From Bostrychus sinensis (taxonomy: Eukaryota; Chordata; Actinopteri; Gobiiformes; Eleotridae), in contig CM036256.1 in the NCBI GenBank assembly GCA_020698575.1, forward strand, positions 15,763,908 through 15,827,907: 64,000 bases of DNA, read 5' to 3'. Under the pieces are notes generated by a model, which saw nothing but the letters and a program-made list of their open reading frames with translations, was not told the origin of the DNA and did no database searches. Each line of letters starts with the position of its first letter. The first letter of the stretch is position 1. Of the stretch, positions 47,501-54,929 are shown one piece after another. The position numbers and the translations under genes were made by a program.

Positions 47501-50500
47501 AGCCATCACAATTTGGCCTATGTCAAATTCACTCAAATCCTTACGCTTGCCCATTTTTCCTGCTTCTAAAACATCAACTTGGAAGACAAAATGTTCACTT
47601 GCTAATAGAAATAATCATAATACTGTAATAAGAAAAGCACAACATAGTCTTATATAGCACTTTTCTAGACTTGTGGGCCTGTATATGAACAGAACAAGTG
47701 GCCCGGCTAATGTGCCATGAAAATACAACCACTTCTGTTACAAGTAGCCTGCTCCAGCCTAAGTTAGTATTCAGAGCAGCCTCTCATTACGGTGAATTAC
47801 AGAGAAAACAGTTGTCCATCAGCATACATCATCATCTGTCAACTCAAGTTGATGTGAGACGCTGAAGGATTAAGGCTTGCGGACTGGCCTTGGGGGGAGT
47901 GTGAGGGGGGAAAGGCAGCAGTTTGCAATATAATCACATCATCTGGGTTTAATTACCTTGAGCCGGCTGTGGCTCGTGTATTACTTTTCCGACACTTTTC
48001 TGCTAATAAGATCTGAGGATAAATCTGTGGCCTGTATCTGCTTCATCTTTGGAAATCTAGTCGTAATGATAAATTATGTGTGGATGGATCATAAGGCTTA
48101 TCGTTGTGGAGGGAGACCAAATGGTGTATAGATGGTTTAGTCCTGGTTTAACTGTTGCTTGATGCTTGCTGGTATTTGAGGTTTTGGCCTAGTTTAGTCT
48201 TGGTTTAGTGATTGCATTATTATTTAGTACTAGTATTGATTAAGACTGGATTAAGTCTTTATTTTTAAAATTAGTCTTTCCAATTAGACATCCATCTCTA
48301 ATCCAAATCTAGTCCTTCAGCAATTATTAATTTAGTCTTAGACTTGTCTTGGTTTCATCTTGGATTTAGATTTTCTTTCAGCTGCTCCCTTCAGGTGTTT
48401 ATTTCAGATGCCCTTCCTGGTGCAACCCTCTCCATTTATGCAGGTTTGGGACTGGCACTGGTGATCTTGTAGCTGGAGATTTGGCCCAGGGAATTTAACC
48501 CCAGTCTTATACATGTCAAGCGGGGGTGCTCAGCAGGAGGGGGCTGGTTTAGGTCTGAATGACCTGTTTAACTGTTGTTCCTGAATCCAGCCACAAAGGG
48601 GCGGACACAAGCCAGTGTATTTTTTGTGCTGGTCCCAAACCTGATTAAATGCAAAGACAGGAAGAGCATCTGTCATAAACTCTTTGACAAATCATTATGC
48701 ACATCACTGCACACTAGGAGCAAGGTAATTTGCTAAGGCAACACTGGAAAGGGAAAAGTTGAAAGTAAAGAAGAATTGTTAGTTATGTCCTGGATTAGTT
48801 TTCTATTAGACTTTAATTTGGTCCAAGTGTAGTCCTAAGTTCTGGGTGGGGGTAATTCTTGCCTTTTATCTATTGATTAATCATTGTTTATTACTGTTTT
48901 ACACCAAATGTATTGCTGTAGTCTTGGTTTTGTGCCTGTTCAGTGTAGTGTTGCAATAGTCATAATTTTAAATAATGTATATTTTTCTTACATTTTGCAA
49001 ATATGGTATTGAATAGGACCCCATTTGTTTTGGTATTTGGTATTTAAACTGCCCTTTATACAGTAAATATTTTGACCAAACCAACACAAAGCTTTTTACA
49101 AGGTAGTATTATTCTATCAGTCAAATAACTTTAATGTACAATTACATTGCAACACATTATGTCATTAAATTGCAAAATAAAAAACAAATTAAAGGCTGGA
49201 TTAGAGCCTTTGAAAGCCCAAAATAAAATTGTTTCTTAATTAGTATTGAACATAAATCTCCAGGCATGGCAGAGTAATAAAGTGGTCCACTACTTTTAAA
49301 CCAGAATAGCTCAAATCTGTGTCTTCAACATGTAATACCTGGAAATACACGCTCCTTAGAGACGTACAGTGGAGATTTTTCTCGAGTGTGGGCTCCTGGT
49401 TAAAGGAATCCATTTTTCTCATTTGGTGCCTGGATTGAAATAAAATCCCCGGAGGATTTTGGCCGTACGCGGGTTTGAAAATTGAGTGGTATTCCTCTTT
49501 TAGCACTGTCATCTGTCCATCCCCTCCAGAGGTACAAGTGCTCTCACTGCAGCCATTTTAGTGAACACCAATTAACGGAGAATTGCCAGATATATACAGT
49601 AAAGGCTGCAAAAACATTAGGACAGACATGGCTGGTAATCCTTTAATCCTTTTGGAGGTGAGTTTACAAGCCAGGCCAAAGTGAGTTTTAACACATCAGC
49701 TACATTTTTAGGTGTGGACATGTACACTAATCAGGTATAAAGTTATGACCACCTCTCATATAACTTTATGCCTGCCTATTATGCAGCTCCAGTGTTGTTC
49801 CTACCTGTGAGCAGCTCTCTGATCTCCACATCAGTAGTCTTCCTGAGCAGTCGCACCAGAGCCGGGATGCCTCCGCAGTTCTTCAGGGCGATCTTGTTGT
49901 CATCATTAGCCTTGCCGTACACCAGGTTTCGGAGAGCTCCACATGCGCTGCGGTGAACGTCGGTCATCCTGTGGTCCAGCAAGTCCACCAGCAGCTGGAT
50001 CCCACCCTGCCTTCGGATCTTCAAGAAGAGGCACAGAGAAAATTAGATTCAAGTTTTTACATCAGAATTATGGCAAGAACGCTTTGAATTACAATTGGAA
50101 AATCAAAATATGGTGCCCAACTTTCAGACTTCTTTCCTTCAATGCTTTTACTTAAGTTTAAGTACATACATTTTCTGTCCAAACATGCTTGTTGTTGGAA
50201 AAAACGGTTTCCATTGTTGAGAGAGAGCTGTTTAGCATTTGTTTTTTGTCAAGAGCGACTAGCACTATAAAATAATATTATTCAATGTTTTATGAATGTC
50301 TGCAGTTGTCTGGCGCAGATGATCTTTGGCTATAAACTTGAAAATGTATGTCCACTGATTAAAAGCCACCCTCAGCAATTTTGACAGTAATGAAAGTAAC
50401 AACAATGTTTGCCGAGTGTGACAAAGGCTTTTGACATTTAGCCAGACAAAAGATTTATTTTTTTAGCAAAGCCTTAGTTAGTTAAATTATTATGTAGCAT

Positions 50501-52627
50501 TCAGGACGACATGAATGTGGCTAATTAATGCCCAACTTTTTTTCCTGATTTTTCTCCAGTGCGTACACAACTATATTCGAGCACATTCATTTTATTTAAA
50601 ACATACATTTTAGACAAACTATATATCTGAACGTTGGAAGATATCACCTCTGTGCATCTCCAGCCCTCCCTGTTTCATCTGTCTAGACAAAGAGAAAATG
50701 TAGGCCAGACAAAAACACATGGCACAATTTAGCAGCAATGGAGATACGAGGCAGTGTGACTGTCTACCCAATAGCCTGCAATGCTGGAAATAACAGTGTC
50801 TCTCTACAAAACGCTCCATCCCTTAGCACCTAGACCACAATTTCACCAACAACTTGACACGAGTGCTAAAATCGTGGCGCCTAAGAAAACCTCTGGAGTA
50901 ACATACGTTTATTTTGTGAACAGGCACCTCGACACACTAGCCATCTATTTTCTGGCCTTTTTTTCTATTTGCTGTCAATGTCTGGAGAACTTTGTTTGCC
51001 CTCAAATCTGCCGTCTCCATGGGGATTAATAAAGAGCAATTGTGCAGGATTGAGCTGACATTGAAGAGACAGACAGCGGCAGTTTCACCAAGACACTAAT
51101 TGATGGCCACTGTGGAGGACAGAAGTACTGGCAAGAAGTGGGGCTATATTTGCAGTGAGGTGAAGTGTCTGCACAGAACACATGGTACAATTCATCAGAA
51201 GTGGAAGAATACTCAACATCTGTACTCAAGTAAACTAAAGTAAAGGTAATCTTGAAGTGTTACATGAATAAAAAAAAACAACCTCTGAAAAACAAACTAA
51301 TTATTGCTGCTACTAACACTACTACTGCTATTATAATTTACAAATACAACTGCAACTATTATTACTACTGCTACTACTACTCATGCAACTAGAGACTTTC
51401 CCCCAGAATGTAAAAGCAGAAGAAAAACTACTTACAAGATTAAAGGTTAAAGGTACACCAACATTGGATTTAAAGTTTACTTAAAGATCATCAATGCAGG
51501 ATTTAAGAACCAAAACAAAAAATGTAACCATAAACAACTTGGGCATTACGTTCAATATTTTTTAATTGTGAATAAATTAGCTGGACCGTTGTTATCAGTA
51601 AAACTAATATTTGATCTAAACATCATATCTTTGGACAGGTGGGAAACATTTACTCCTTAACAAATGAGTAAAAACATCTAGTTACTTTCCACCGCTGCAA
51701 TGTATATCTAGAGACAGGTTTAGAATATGCTGCAAGCTTTTTCATCACCCTTTCATGTAGTCCTCTGTGTGTTGACGTCAAATCATTTAGGATAACAAAT
51801 CACTTCTGTAACACATGTGTCTGATGACCCCAATAACACTTCTGTAATGGATTCACCGCTGCAGAGTTCAAGCTGTCAGGTAACAGCCTCTCTGCATTTA
51901 CCAGACTGAAGTATAGTCCTGTTTGGTGGGTACTGTTCTTTTGTACATGAAACGATGTGACGACATTGGAAGAAAACGGTTGCTATGGTGCTATATAGCT
52001 ATCACTAATGTTATGCTTTTGCAAGAGGACAAACACAGGGCAAGCTGTAAATACAATTTATGTTTGTACTAGAGCTACTTCAGAATCCTTTTTATTAGAC
52101 AGGAGGGTTATGGTTTTGCTGGCAAGTTGGATTTTGATAAATATTTTCAGAAAAGCAAGGAATGGGTCAAGAAAGAATTTATTCATTTTTTGGTGTGGAT
52201 CTGGTTCACTGTCTAGATTGAAGAATTCTGTGAAAAACTGTCATTGCCAGTGCAATATTTGATCTGTTTGCAACAAAACAAAATGTTACACGTGGATTTT
52301 TATGACACATTCAGGAAAGGTCACTTATGCTCTCAATCTAGGTTCAGCATAACAAAATGAGAAACTACAAGCTAGTAGTACAAACTAAAAATTACAAATG
52401 TAACAGTAAATCTAAAACTGCTGTATACAAGAGGAAATAAACGTTTATATGAATCAAGCATTGCGGGAATTTGTCTTTTATGCATAATGAATACCTCAGA
52501 TTTGATTTTGTTGTCTCCGAAGCAGAGGTGCTGCAGGTAGGCAGCGGCATTGGACTGGACCGATGGAAACTGATGTTGTAACATCTGGATCACCTCAGGC
52601 AGCTCCGGGTCCCTCCAGCCAAACTCT
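18529..52627 (-). CDS. ctnnd2: Delta-catenin (catenin delta-2), 3' half of gene, 13 exons
   Basis: A p120-catenin family armadillo protein that binds the juxtamembrane segment of classical cadherins at adherens junctions and synapses. Coding exons in transcript order: 52627-52495, 50018-49805, 37878-37692, 32212-32095, 30296-30114, 26873-26700, 25897-25747, 23571-23319, 21488-21404, 21258-21132, 20024-19896, 19551-19475 and 18786-18529. All use GT-AG, and phases join without a break to 695 residues. Residues 1-470 of this fragment are the armadillo domain, with the family's poly-Lys insert (exon 5) and an Asn/Gly-rich insert (exon 8). Residues 500-695 are the tail (RTPSISPVR, SAPASPREM), ending in the PDZ ligand DSWV. 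CTNND2 rather than ARVCF or p120 is indicated by EFGWRDPELPEV and by the near-identical tail. The N-terminal half lies beyond 64000. Whether it is the a or b fish paralogue cannot be told. Confidence 0.95.
19475..19551 (-). CDS. ctnnd2: ctnnd2 coding exon (window exon 12)
   Basis: A 77-bp exon with acceptor TCTCCACAG|CTC and donor CAG|GTATGA. It enters at phase 1 and leaves at phase 0. It encodes AQISGGSSTLHRGAYVSPTD and a few more residues, matching the tail segment after DAM in mammalian delta-catenin. It is too short to stand out as an open reading frame and was found from the phase gap between its neighbours. Confidence 0.85.
19896..20024 (-). CDS. ctnnd2: ctnnd2 coding exon (window exon 11)
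   Basis: A 129-bp exon with acceptor TGTGTGTAG|CGA and donor AACG|GTAGGA, phases 1 to 1. It encodes SAPASPREMMALKERKADYE followed by a Thr/His-rich stretch ending HTSRKDAMN, part of the Ser/Pro-rich tail. Confidence 0.92.
20025..21131 (-). other. ctnnd2: ctnnd2 intron between window exons 10 and 11
   Basis: An intron of about 1.1 kb. It holds degraded hAT-like sequence (about 20220-20340, related to 13908-14671), a (GA)n microsatellite (20513-20541) and AT-rich DNA. Confidence 0.7.
20513..20541. repeat. (GA)n microsatellite
   Basis: About 14 uninterrupted GA dinucleotides in a ctnnd2 intron. Confidence 0.95.
21132..21258 (-). CDS. ctnnd2: ctnnd2 coding exon (window exon 10)
   Basis: A 127-bp exon with acceptor CTCTGTAG|GAT and donor TCAG|GTGAAC, phases 0 to 1. 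It encodes DGYSQYHFVGSSSTIERDR, then RPYSSSRTPSISPVRTSPNN, the start of the tail after the armadillo domain. The SP and TP sites are typical targets of proline-directed kinases. Confidence 0.93.
21404..21488 (-). CDS. ctnnd2: ctnnd2 coding exon (window exon 9)
   Basis: An 85-bp exon with acceptor AATTCCCAG|ACA and donor AAG|GTAGGA, phases 2 to 0. It encodes [20 protein letters not shown] and DLRSLYKK, the last helices of the armadillo domain; essentially identical to what I recall of mammalian delta-catenin. Confidence 0.93.
21489..23318 (-). other. ctnnd2: ctnnd2 intron between window exons 8 and 9
   Basis: An intron of about 1.8 kb. Positions 22150-22440 hold a non-LTR/SINE tail of a type common in fish. 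The rest is AT-rich and featureless to the eye. Confidence 0.75.
22150..22440 (+). repeat. Non-LTR/SINE tail fragment
   Basis: It contains a GTGAATGAATGTGAGAGTGA-type block, GGTTGTCTGTCCATG, TGTACCCCGCCTAAGGCCC, TAGGCTCCAGCCAC and GATGGGAATAAG. It aligns block by block with 40640-40870 and, reversed, with 38465-38705. Confidence 0.65.
23319..23571 (-). CDS. ctnnd2: ctnnd2 coding exon (window exon 8)
   Basis: A 253-bp exon with acceptor GTCCCCAG|GTA and donor GACAA|GTAAGA, phases 1 to 2. It encodes KYAMRDLVHRLPGG, then an Asn/Ser/Gly-rich insert (SNNNNSSGAGGGGG), then MSDDTITAICCALHEVITKN and the helix with GGIEKLIGIARSKGD. The Asn/Gly insert is longer than the short NN-containing loop I recall in mammals. 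Confidence 0.94.
23572..25746 (-). other. ctnnd2: ctnnd2 intron between window exons 7 and 8
   Basis: An intron of about 2.2 kb. Apart from a SINE-like fragment around 25250-25540, I see no repeat, exon or structured feature. Confidence 0.7.
25250..25540 (+). repeat. tRNA-derived SINE-like repeat
   Basis: A B-box-like TTTTGAGTCCAGG is followed by the family module CTATACTGTAGCTTCACC and AGTGCAAGAGA, the same order as in the reverse copy at 2100-2240. An adjacent TCTTTACCATCGTGGAATAGG and ACTCCGGCAACAAGGACTCA block belongs to the same family in a tandem or neighbouring copy. Confidence 0.5.
25747..25897 (-). CDS. ctnnd2: ctnnd2 coding exon (window exon 7)
   Basis: A 151-bp exon with acceptor CCTTTGCAG|TGG and donor ATAG|GTAATA, phases 0 to 1. 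It encodes [20 protein letters not shown], then LLRIDNDRVVCAVATALRN and MALDIRNKELI, a highly conserved armadillo repeat. Confidence 0.95.
25898..26699 (-). other. ctnnd2: ctnnd2 intron between window exons 6 and 7
   Basis: An intron of about 0.8 kb. A short fragment of a hAT-type end (CAGTGATTCTCAACAGGTGG) sits at about 25951-26000. Nothing else is evident. Confidence 0.7.
26700..26873 (-). CDS. ctnnd2: ctnnd2 coding exon (window exon 6)
   Basis: A 174-bp exon (58 codons), phase 0 to 0, with acceptor CTTCTGCAG|TGG and donor AAG|GTGAGC. It encodes WDGVGPFPDLAEPPKGIQML, then the helices with [20 protein letters not shown]. Because it is symmetric in phase, skipping it would keep the frame. 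Confidence 0.95.
26922..27010 (+). repeat. tRNA-derived SINE-like fragment
   Basis: A good A box (TGGCTCAGTGG) is followed by a GAGTCGAGGTC B-box-like word and the family module CTATATCTTTACCATTGTGA and GATAGG. Confidence 0.55.
27930..28060 (+). repeat. tRNA-derived SINE-like repeat
   Basis: An A-box-like GTGTCTCAATAGG is followed 45 bases later by a strong B box GGTTCAAGTCC, with AATACTATTGTGAAATAAGG as the family module. Part of it is open on the - strand but is not a gene. Confidence 0.6.
29630..29740 (+). repeat. SINE-family tail fragment
   Basis: It reads TACTAACTCCAGCCACAAGG, GGTCAGTAGATGAGCAAATAA and then TTCTTTACCACTGCAAGA. The same words follow other copies at 30905-30960 and 48590-48620. 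Confidence 0.5.
30114..30296 (-). CDS. ctnnd2: ctnnd2 coding exon (window exon 5), poly-Lys insert
   Basis: A 183-bp exon (61 codons), phase 0 to 0, with acceptor CCTCCTCAG|ACC and donor CAG|GTGCGG. It encodes [20 protein letters not shown], an acidic Gly/Ser-rich loop (SEELDGLLCDTGGKDGESS), and GCWG followed by seven Lys. Lysine-rich inserts at this place in p120-family proteins are linked to nuclear entry and Rho binding; for this protein that is inference. Confidence 0.95.
30297..32094 (-). other. ctnnd2: ctnnd2 intron between window exons 4 and 5
   Basis: An intron of about 1.8 kb. It carries a SINE-like copy at about 30850-31000 and several T/A homopolymer runs. Nothing else could be named. 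Confidence 0.7.
30850..31010 (+). repeat. tRNA-derived SINE-like repeat
   Basis: It has an A-box region TTCAGTTGGTAGAGCATC, a B box GGTTCCAAGCCC, then ACTAATTCCAGCCACAATGG and TGTGGCTCTGGATAATTGTC. It is the best complete copy of this family in the window. A tail fragment matching its 3' part lies near 52190-52225. Confidence 0.6.
32095..32212 (-). CDS. ctnnd2: ctnnd2 coding exon (window exon 4)
   Basis: A 118-bp exon with acceptor TGTAACAG|GAA and donor AAG|GTACCA, phases 2 to 0. It encodes NVSSAGEEARRRMRECEGLT and DALLYVIQTALGSSEIDSK, part of the armadillo domain. The donor (GTACCA) is weak compared with its neighbours. Confidence 0.94.
32440..32590 (-). repeat. L2-like non-LTR tail fragment, reverse
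   Basis: It contains GGGGTTGCCACAGCAAATCA, TGCCAGATGCCCCTCCT and GCTTGGGACTGCCAC. This is the reverse of the 44040-44150 copy extended by the block seen at 48405-48475 and 53890-53960. Confidence 0.5.
32872..33172. mobile_element. hAT-like element carrying an 11-bp tandem array
   Basis: It begins GTTCCCAACCTTTTTGG and ends ACACTG. Identical 8-bp words CTCTAGTG flank it at 32864-32871 and 33173-33180. The middle (about 32910-33095) is a degenerate tandem array of the 11-bp unit GTTTAGTCCTG. The exact transposon boundary relative to the CAGTG terminal motif is uncertain by a few bases. Confidence 0.55.
34515..34845. mobile_element. hAT-like element carrying an 11-bp tandem array, second copy
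   Basis: The left end is CAGTGGTTCCCTTTTTGGTC and CTACCCCCAGG, followed at 34545-34760 by degenerate GTTTAGTCCTG repeats. The right end, near GGCAGCTAAATATTTTCTG, resembles the AAAGCCAAATATATAAAGG end of the copy at 32872-33172. Confidence 0.5.
37692..37878 (-). CDS. ctnnd2: ctnnd2 coding exon (window exon 3)
   Basis: A 187-bp exon with acceptor TTGTCTGCAG|GAG and donor TTACG|GTCAGT, phases 1 to 2. It encodes [20 protein letters not shown], then AVLTNAVIIPHSGWD and HSSQVLRNATGCL, a core armadillo repeat. A transposon edge lies 42 intronic bases upstream of its acceptor side. Confidence 0.95.
37923..38280. mobile_element. hAT-like MITE with perfect 8-bp target duplication
   Basis: The ends TAGGGCTGTGCAAATAATCA and (reverse complement) TAGGGCTGCTCGATTATGG are inverted repeats. 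Both sides carry an identical GTATAGAT (37915-37922 and 38281-38288). At 358 bp it has no coding capacity. It lies in the 3' end of a ctnnd2 intron, very near an exon. A related fragment starts at 62213. Confidence 0.85.
38465..38705 (-). repeat. Non-LTR/SINE tail, reverse orientation
   Basis: It reads GGTGACTGGAACCTATCCCA, then CAATCATTCACTCTCACGG, GGGCCAATTTAGA, and ends AGTGCTAACCACTCTGCCAC. It is the reverse of the blocks at 22150-22440 and 40640-40870. Confidence 0.65.
39345..40015. mobile_element. hAT-like element with a long internal 11-bp array, reverse
   Basis: The ends CAGTGGTTTTCAGAC and (reverse complement) CAGTGGTTCTCAGCC match at 13 of 15. Between them about 39420-39950 is built from degenerate CAGGACTAAAC units, the reverse complement of the arrays at 32910 and 34545. 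It also holds a longer duplicated segment (AAGCCAAAGAAGGAAAACAG occurs twice). No clear target duplication. Confidence 0.65.
40640..40870 (+). repeat. Non-LTR/SINE tail
   Basis: It includes GTTTGCACGTTCTCCACGC, CCTCCTCCCACTGTCCAGAG, AAATTGCCCCTACTGAAC, GTGTGTCCCGCCTCAGGC and TTGGGATAAGCTT. This block order is shared by the copies at 22150-22440 and 38465-38705. Confidence 0.7.
42930..43170 (+). repeat. Non-LTR 5'/3' flank fragment
   Basis: AGAACAGAATAGAATAGATTTA followed by TTGTCATAGTAAAGACAATAAC and GCTCCTGTAGGGTCTCCCAG-like blocks resembles a frequent fish LINE-derived repeat. Assignment is from memory of its general look, hence the modest confidence. Confidence 0.35.
43545..43800. promoter_or_regulatory. 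Candidate conserved non-coding element
   Basis: Unique, balanced-composition sequence rich in TTAATGA words (at least three), CATCGAT and AATTGGG, flanked by ordinary AT-rich intron. It has the texture of a deeply conserved developmental enhancer. Function and conservation are not shown here. Confidence 0.3.
44040..44150 (+). repeat. L2-like non-LTR tail fragment
   Basis: It shows GGGTTGCATCAGAAAGGGCA, TCCAGCATAAAA, ATCACTGCTCACTAGGAGGC, AGATGACTTGCTGTGGTGAT and CCCAGAAAGG, the most complete copy of the tail also seen at 6570, 32440 (reversed) and 48640. Confidence 0.6.
45211..46132. mobile_element. DNA transposon with inverted ends, containing a LINE tail
   Basis: The left end AGGGGGTTGTACTACGAAGC and the reverse complement of the right end (TGAGGGCTGTACTATGAAGC) are inverted repeats of about 20 bp. 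Inside are a non-LTR tail (TTTCCTTCGGGATTAATAAA) and a pentanucleotide microsatellite. No transposase frame is visible. Confidence 0.6.
45441..45506. repeat. (TCTTA)n microsatellite
   Basis: About 13 perfect tandem TCTTA units directly after CGGGATTAATAAAGTTATA, the usual 3' terminus of a fish LINE family. The array is probably the expanded tail of that LINE insertion. Confidence 0.95.
47075..47428 (-). repeat. Dispersed about 360-bp repeat, copy 2
   Basis: The reverse complement begins GATGACCAGACGTCCC and has AACCGGGACAGTCTCAG, TCTGTAAAAACACTCATATG, TAAAGACTTTTGTCA and TCTAGAAATCTCG. All occur in the same order in the copy at 1702-2060. Confidence 0.65.
47505..47600 (+). repeat. Fragment related to the element at 9847-10250
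   Basis: It shares GCCATCACAATTTGGC, CTCAAATCCTTACGCTTGCC, CATTTTTCCTGCTTC and ACATCAAC with the interior of that element. The terminal repeats are missing. Confidence 0.6.
47760..48070. promoter_or_regulatory. Candidate conserved non-coding element
   Basis: A unique stretch containing TTTGCAATATAATCACATCA, TGGGTTTAATTACC and GAGCCGGCTGTGGCTCG (a GAGCC...GGCTC hairpin-like word), different in texture from the surrounding AT-rich intron. Regulatory function is inferred from texture only. Confidence 0.3.
48405..48475 (+). repeat. L2-like tail fragment
   Basis: CAGATGCCCTTCCTGGTGC, AACCCTCTCCATTTATGCAG and GGGACTGGCAC; nearly the same words at 53890-53960. Confidence 0.55.
48640..48760 (+). 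repeat. L2-like tail fragment
   Basis: GGAAGAGCATCTGTCATAAA, CATCACTGCACACTAGGAGC and AATTTGCTAAGGCAACAC align by eye with the copy at 44040-44150. Confidence 0.5.
49355..49510. promoter_or_regulatory. Candidate conserved non-coding element near ctnnd2 window exon 2
   Basis: Unique sequence with CTCGAGTG, AAATCCCCGGAGGATTTT (a palindrome) and GGCCGTACGCGGG in otherwise AT-rich intron, about 300 bp downstream of the exon in transcript direction. Suggestive only. Confidence 0.25.
49731..49790 (+). repeat. End fragment related to the element at 9847-10250
   Basis: AATCAGGTATAAAGTTATGACC and a following CTCATATAACTTTATGCC resemble the terminal CAATCAGCCATAACATTATG of that element. It lies directly beside the donor of the exon at 49805. 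Confidence 0.45.
49805..50018 (-). CDS. ctnnd2: ctnnd2 coding exon (window exon 2)
   Basis: A 214-bp exon with acceptor CTTCTTGAAG|ATC and donor ACAG|GTAGGA, phases 0 to 1. It encodes IRRQGGIQLLVDLLDHRMTD, then VHRSACGALRNLVYGKANDD and NKIALKNCGGIPALVRLL, an armadillo repeat pair almost unchanged from mammals as I recall them. Confidence 0.96.
50019..52494 (-). other. ctnnd2: ctnnd2 intron between window exons 1 and 2
   Basis: An intron of about 2.5 kb. A hAT-like element occupies 51196-51697 and a SINE tail fragment lies near 52190-52225. The rest is unremarkable. Confidence 0.7.
51196..51697. mobile_element. hAT-like non-autonomous element
   Basis: The ends CAGAAGTGGAAGAATACTCA and (reverse complement) CAGCGGTGGAAAGTAACTAG are inverted repeats. 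Flanking 8-mers CAATTCAT (51188-51195) and CAATGTAT (51698-51705) match at 6 of 8. It is related to the element at 13908-14671 through GTACTCAAGTAAA words. Confidence 0.65.
52495..52627 (-). CDS. ctnnd2: ctnnd2 coding exon (window exon 1, most 5' in window)
   Basis: A 133-bp exon with acceptor TTTGTAG|AGA and donor GAG|GTATTC, phases 2 to 0. It encodes EFGWRDPELPEVIQMLQHQF, then PSVQSNAAAYLQHLCFGDNK, the first armadillo repeat. The upstream exon must end with two bases of an Arg codon and lies beyond 64000. Confidence 0.95.
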
Positions 52628-52789
52628 CTACAAACACACACACAAGGAAATACATTCAAACAGCTGAAAACTGTGTAAAGTATGGTTGTATAAAGAACAT
52701 CTGTGGATTTAAGGATGTGGCTGGGGAAGGGGAAAGAAAGAGACATACAGTGTACTTTGTATATTTAACATAAATATATTTTAGATTAA

Positions 52790-52985
52790 AAATGCTCTGA
52801 CCTAGTCGTCAAGTCATCACAATTTGGCCCTTGTCAAACATGTCCAAATTCTTATGCTTAGCCGTATTTCCTGCTCCTAACACATCAACTTTAAGGAAAA
52901 AATCTCACTTACTCACAGGTGCCATGATGAAGAGATAATCTGTGTAATTAACTTCTCGTCTGTGGTCATAATAAGCCAAAAGTGT
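52790..52985 (+). repeat. Degraded copy related to the element at 9847-10250
   Basis: ATGCTCTGACCTAGTCGTCA, CATCACAATTTGGCCC, TCCTAACACATCAACTTTAA, AGATAATCTGTGTAATTAAC and GTGGTCATAATAAGCC follow the same order as the right two thirds of that element. Confidence 0.65.
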
Positions 52986-53889
52986 TGATATCTAGTGTTA
53001 AATGGGTACATTAAGCAAAGAGAGTAACGTCCACACTTATGAGGGATATGAAGCTATAAATCATATTGATTGGAGAATATGGTAAGTCTCATAAATCAGC
53101 AGTGGGACTCTTCCTCTTTTCTTCTGACTGGCCTGCTGCTTTGGTCTTTCTGAGGAACCTGAGTGCCTCTGCCTACAGACACGCTTTAGGCAAAGTCACG
53201 CACACATCTTAACCACACTGAGCTCAGCTCGGCCTTGAAGTGTGAGTCGTACAGTGGTGTGTGAGAGAAAAAAGAGAATTGATGAGCGTGAGAAAGATCG
53301 GATGTGAGGGAATGAAGTTATGGTAATGTTCAAAGGAAAAAGGGAGGTGGGTTTATCCAAGCTGATTATCTGTAACCCTTGGCAACAGTGCCAGAAAACC
53401 TCTTAGATGAAGCCCAGAGATGGGTGGTCAGTTCTTACCACATTTTGGCTACATGAATAAGTAATATTTTGTTGAAGAAGTATCTTGTAGAAAATATTGT
53501 TACCAAATTTACTCTACTAGTTATAGTACATGAAACTAAATCTTGTGGGAAAATATGTACATTTGCTGTCACTTAATCTAGACTTGTCTAAGAAGAAAGA
53601 TCATACATTTTCAATAAATCATACAATTTCCCCTTGAACACTGGTCACTGATCAGTTTTTTTTTTTATCTAGAAATATGGTGGGGTTGGGTCCCAAAACT
53701 GGGTTGCATGGAAGTAGAGTAGCTTATTTAGCTTATTTGAAGCCTAAATGTTGTTGAAAGTATGTACATAAAACGGTGAAACAGATTTTAAAATTCATAT
53801 GTTATAAAATTTAGTCAAGTAAATGAATTAGACCTACCACAAAAAATTTGTAGTTAGTTGGTCACAATAAAATTAGTAGGAGTATAATT

Positions 53890-53960
53890 GGGTCCAGATG
53901 CCCTTCCTGATACAACCCTCTCCATTTATCCAGGCTTGGGACTGGCACAAAAAGTACACT
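53890..53960 (+). repeat. L2-like tail fragment
   Basis: CAGATGCCCTTCCTGATAC, AACCCTCTCCATTTATCCAG and GGGACTGGCAC, nearly identical to 48405-48475. Confidence 0.6.
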
Positions 53961-54929
53961 TGGTTTTGGCCCTGTGCTGTTGGATTAGTATTTACCTTTT
54001 ACAAAAATCATTACTTTTAATGGCTTTTGGTCATTTTTTTTGTTTCAAACGACATAATTGACTCTTGATTGAGTCATAATTGACTGAATCTAATTGAATC
54101 TTCTGTCAATCTTTCTAATTTGAAATAGCTGGCTACTGACTGTGACAACTGTAGGTCTTAAAGTTATTTGATTTTCGTATATGTAGCTTAATAATTAACA
54201 AAACATATAAAAATCGTTGCATTGCTTTCCCATCCCCTCTTGGCTGTGTTTCATTCTCTTTGATGTATCTTATTTCTGATGCAGTAACAGCTCAGGCCTC
54301 CCAGTGGTGATAACTCACTTCAGTGTAATCTGACGTTAACACATGCACACTGCAAGACTTAGAGCTTCTACCCAACAATGTGTGATGCTACAGAGGCTAA
54401 AAAAATACAAAAAACCAAAACAAACAAAAGACTAACTCAGTATGCTTTCCCTATATAACGCCACACACCAACCACACTCCACACATAGCCAGTCATCAAA
54501 GGCAGCAATGAAAGAGCCAGGATTAGAACGCTTTGTCTCTAACTTTCATAATAGGCCACAATGGGAGAAATCCAGAAAAAAACACAGAGAAGAGGGTTGT
54601 TTTTTTCTCTTTTATTGTTTCCTCTGTTACAATGCACAAATATCTTTCTAGTTGTGGTTCCAGGACCATTCCGGCAAAGAAACAGTCACCTTTTTATCAT
54701 GTCATAAGTATGCACCCTGAGGCAAAGACCAGTAAATATCAACAGGTTCGGCTGTTAAAAAAAAAAAAAAAAAGAAAATCTGTCAATTCTGAAATTATAC
54801 ACTGATTCCTTGTCTTGTGTAATCATGGTTAAGTTTAGGCTTCAAATCAAATGGTGAAGCTGTGTGAGTTAGTGTATACGTGTAACAATTTAATTTTAAT
54901 ATAGAAAACCTAGCTAGTTATGTTTAGGC

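Larger units (their letters stand above)
37879..49804 (-). other. ctnnd2: ctnnd2 intron between window exons 2 and 3
   Basis: A long intron of about 11.9 kb. It contains at least eight recognisable repeats, listed separately: hAT-like at 37923-38280; non-LTR at 38465-38705 and 40640-40870; array elements at 39345-40015 and 44925-46200; and L2 and LINE tails. Unique blocks at 43545-43800, 47760-48070 and 49355-49510 look like conserved non-coding elements. No extra exon was recognised. Confidence 0.7.
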
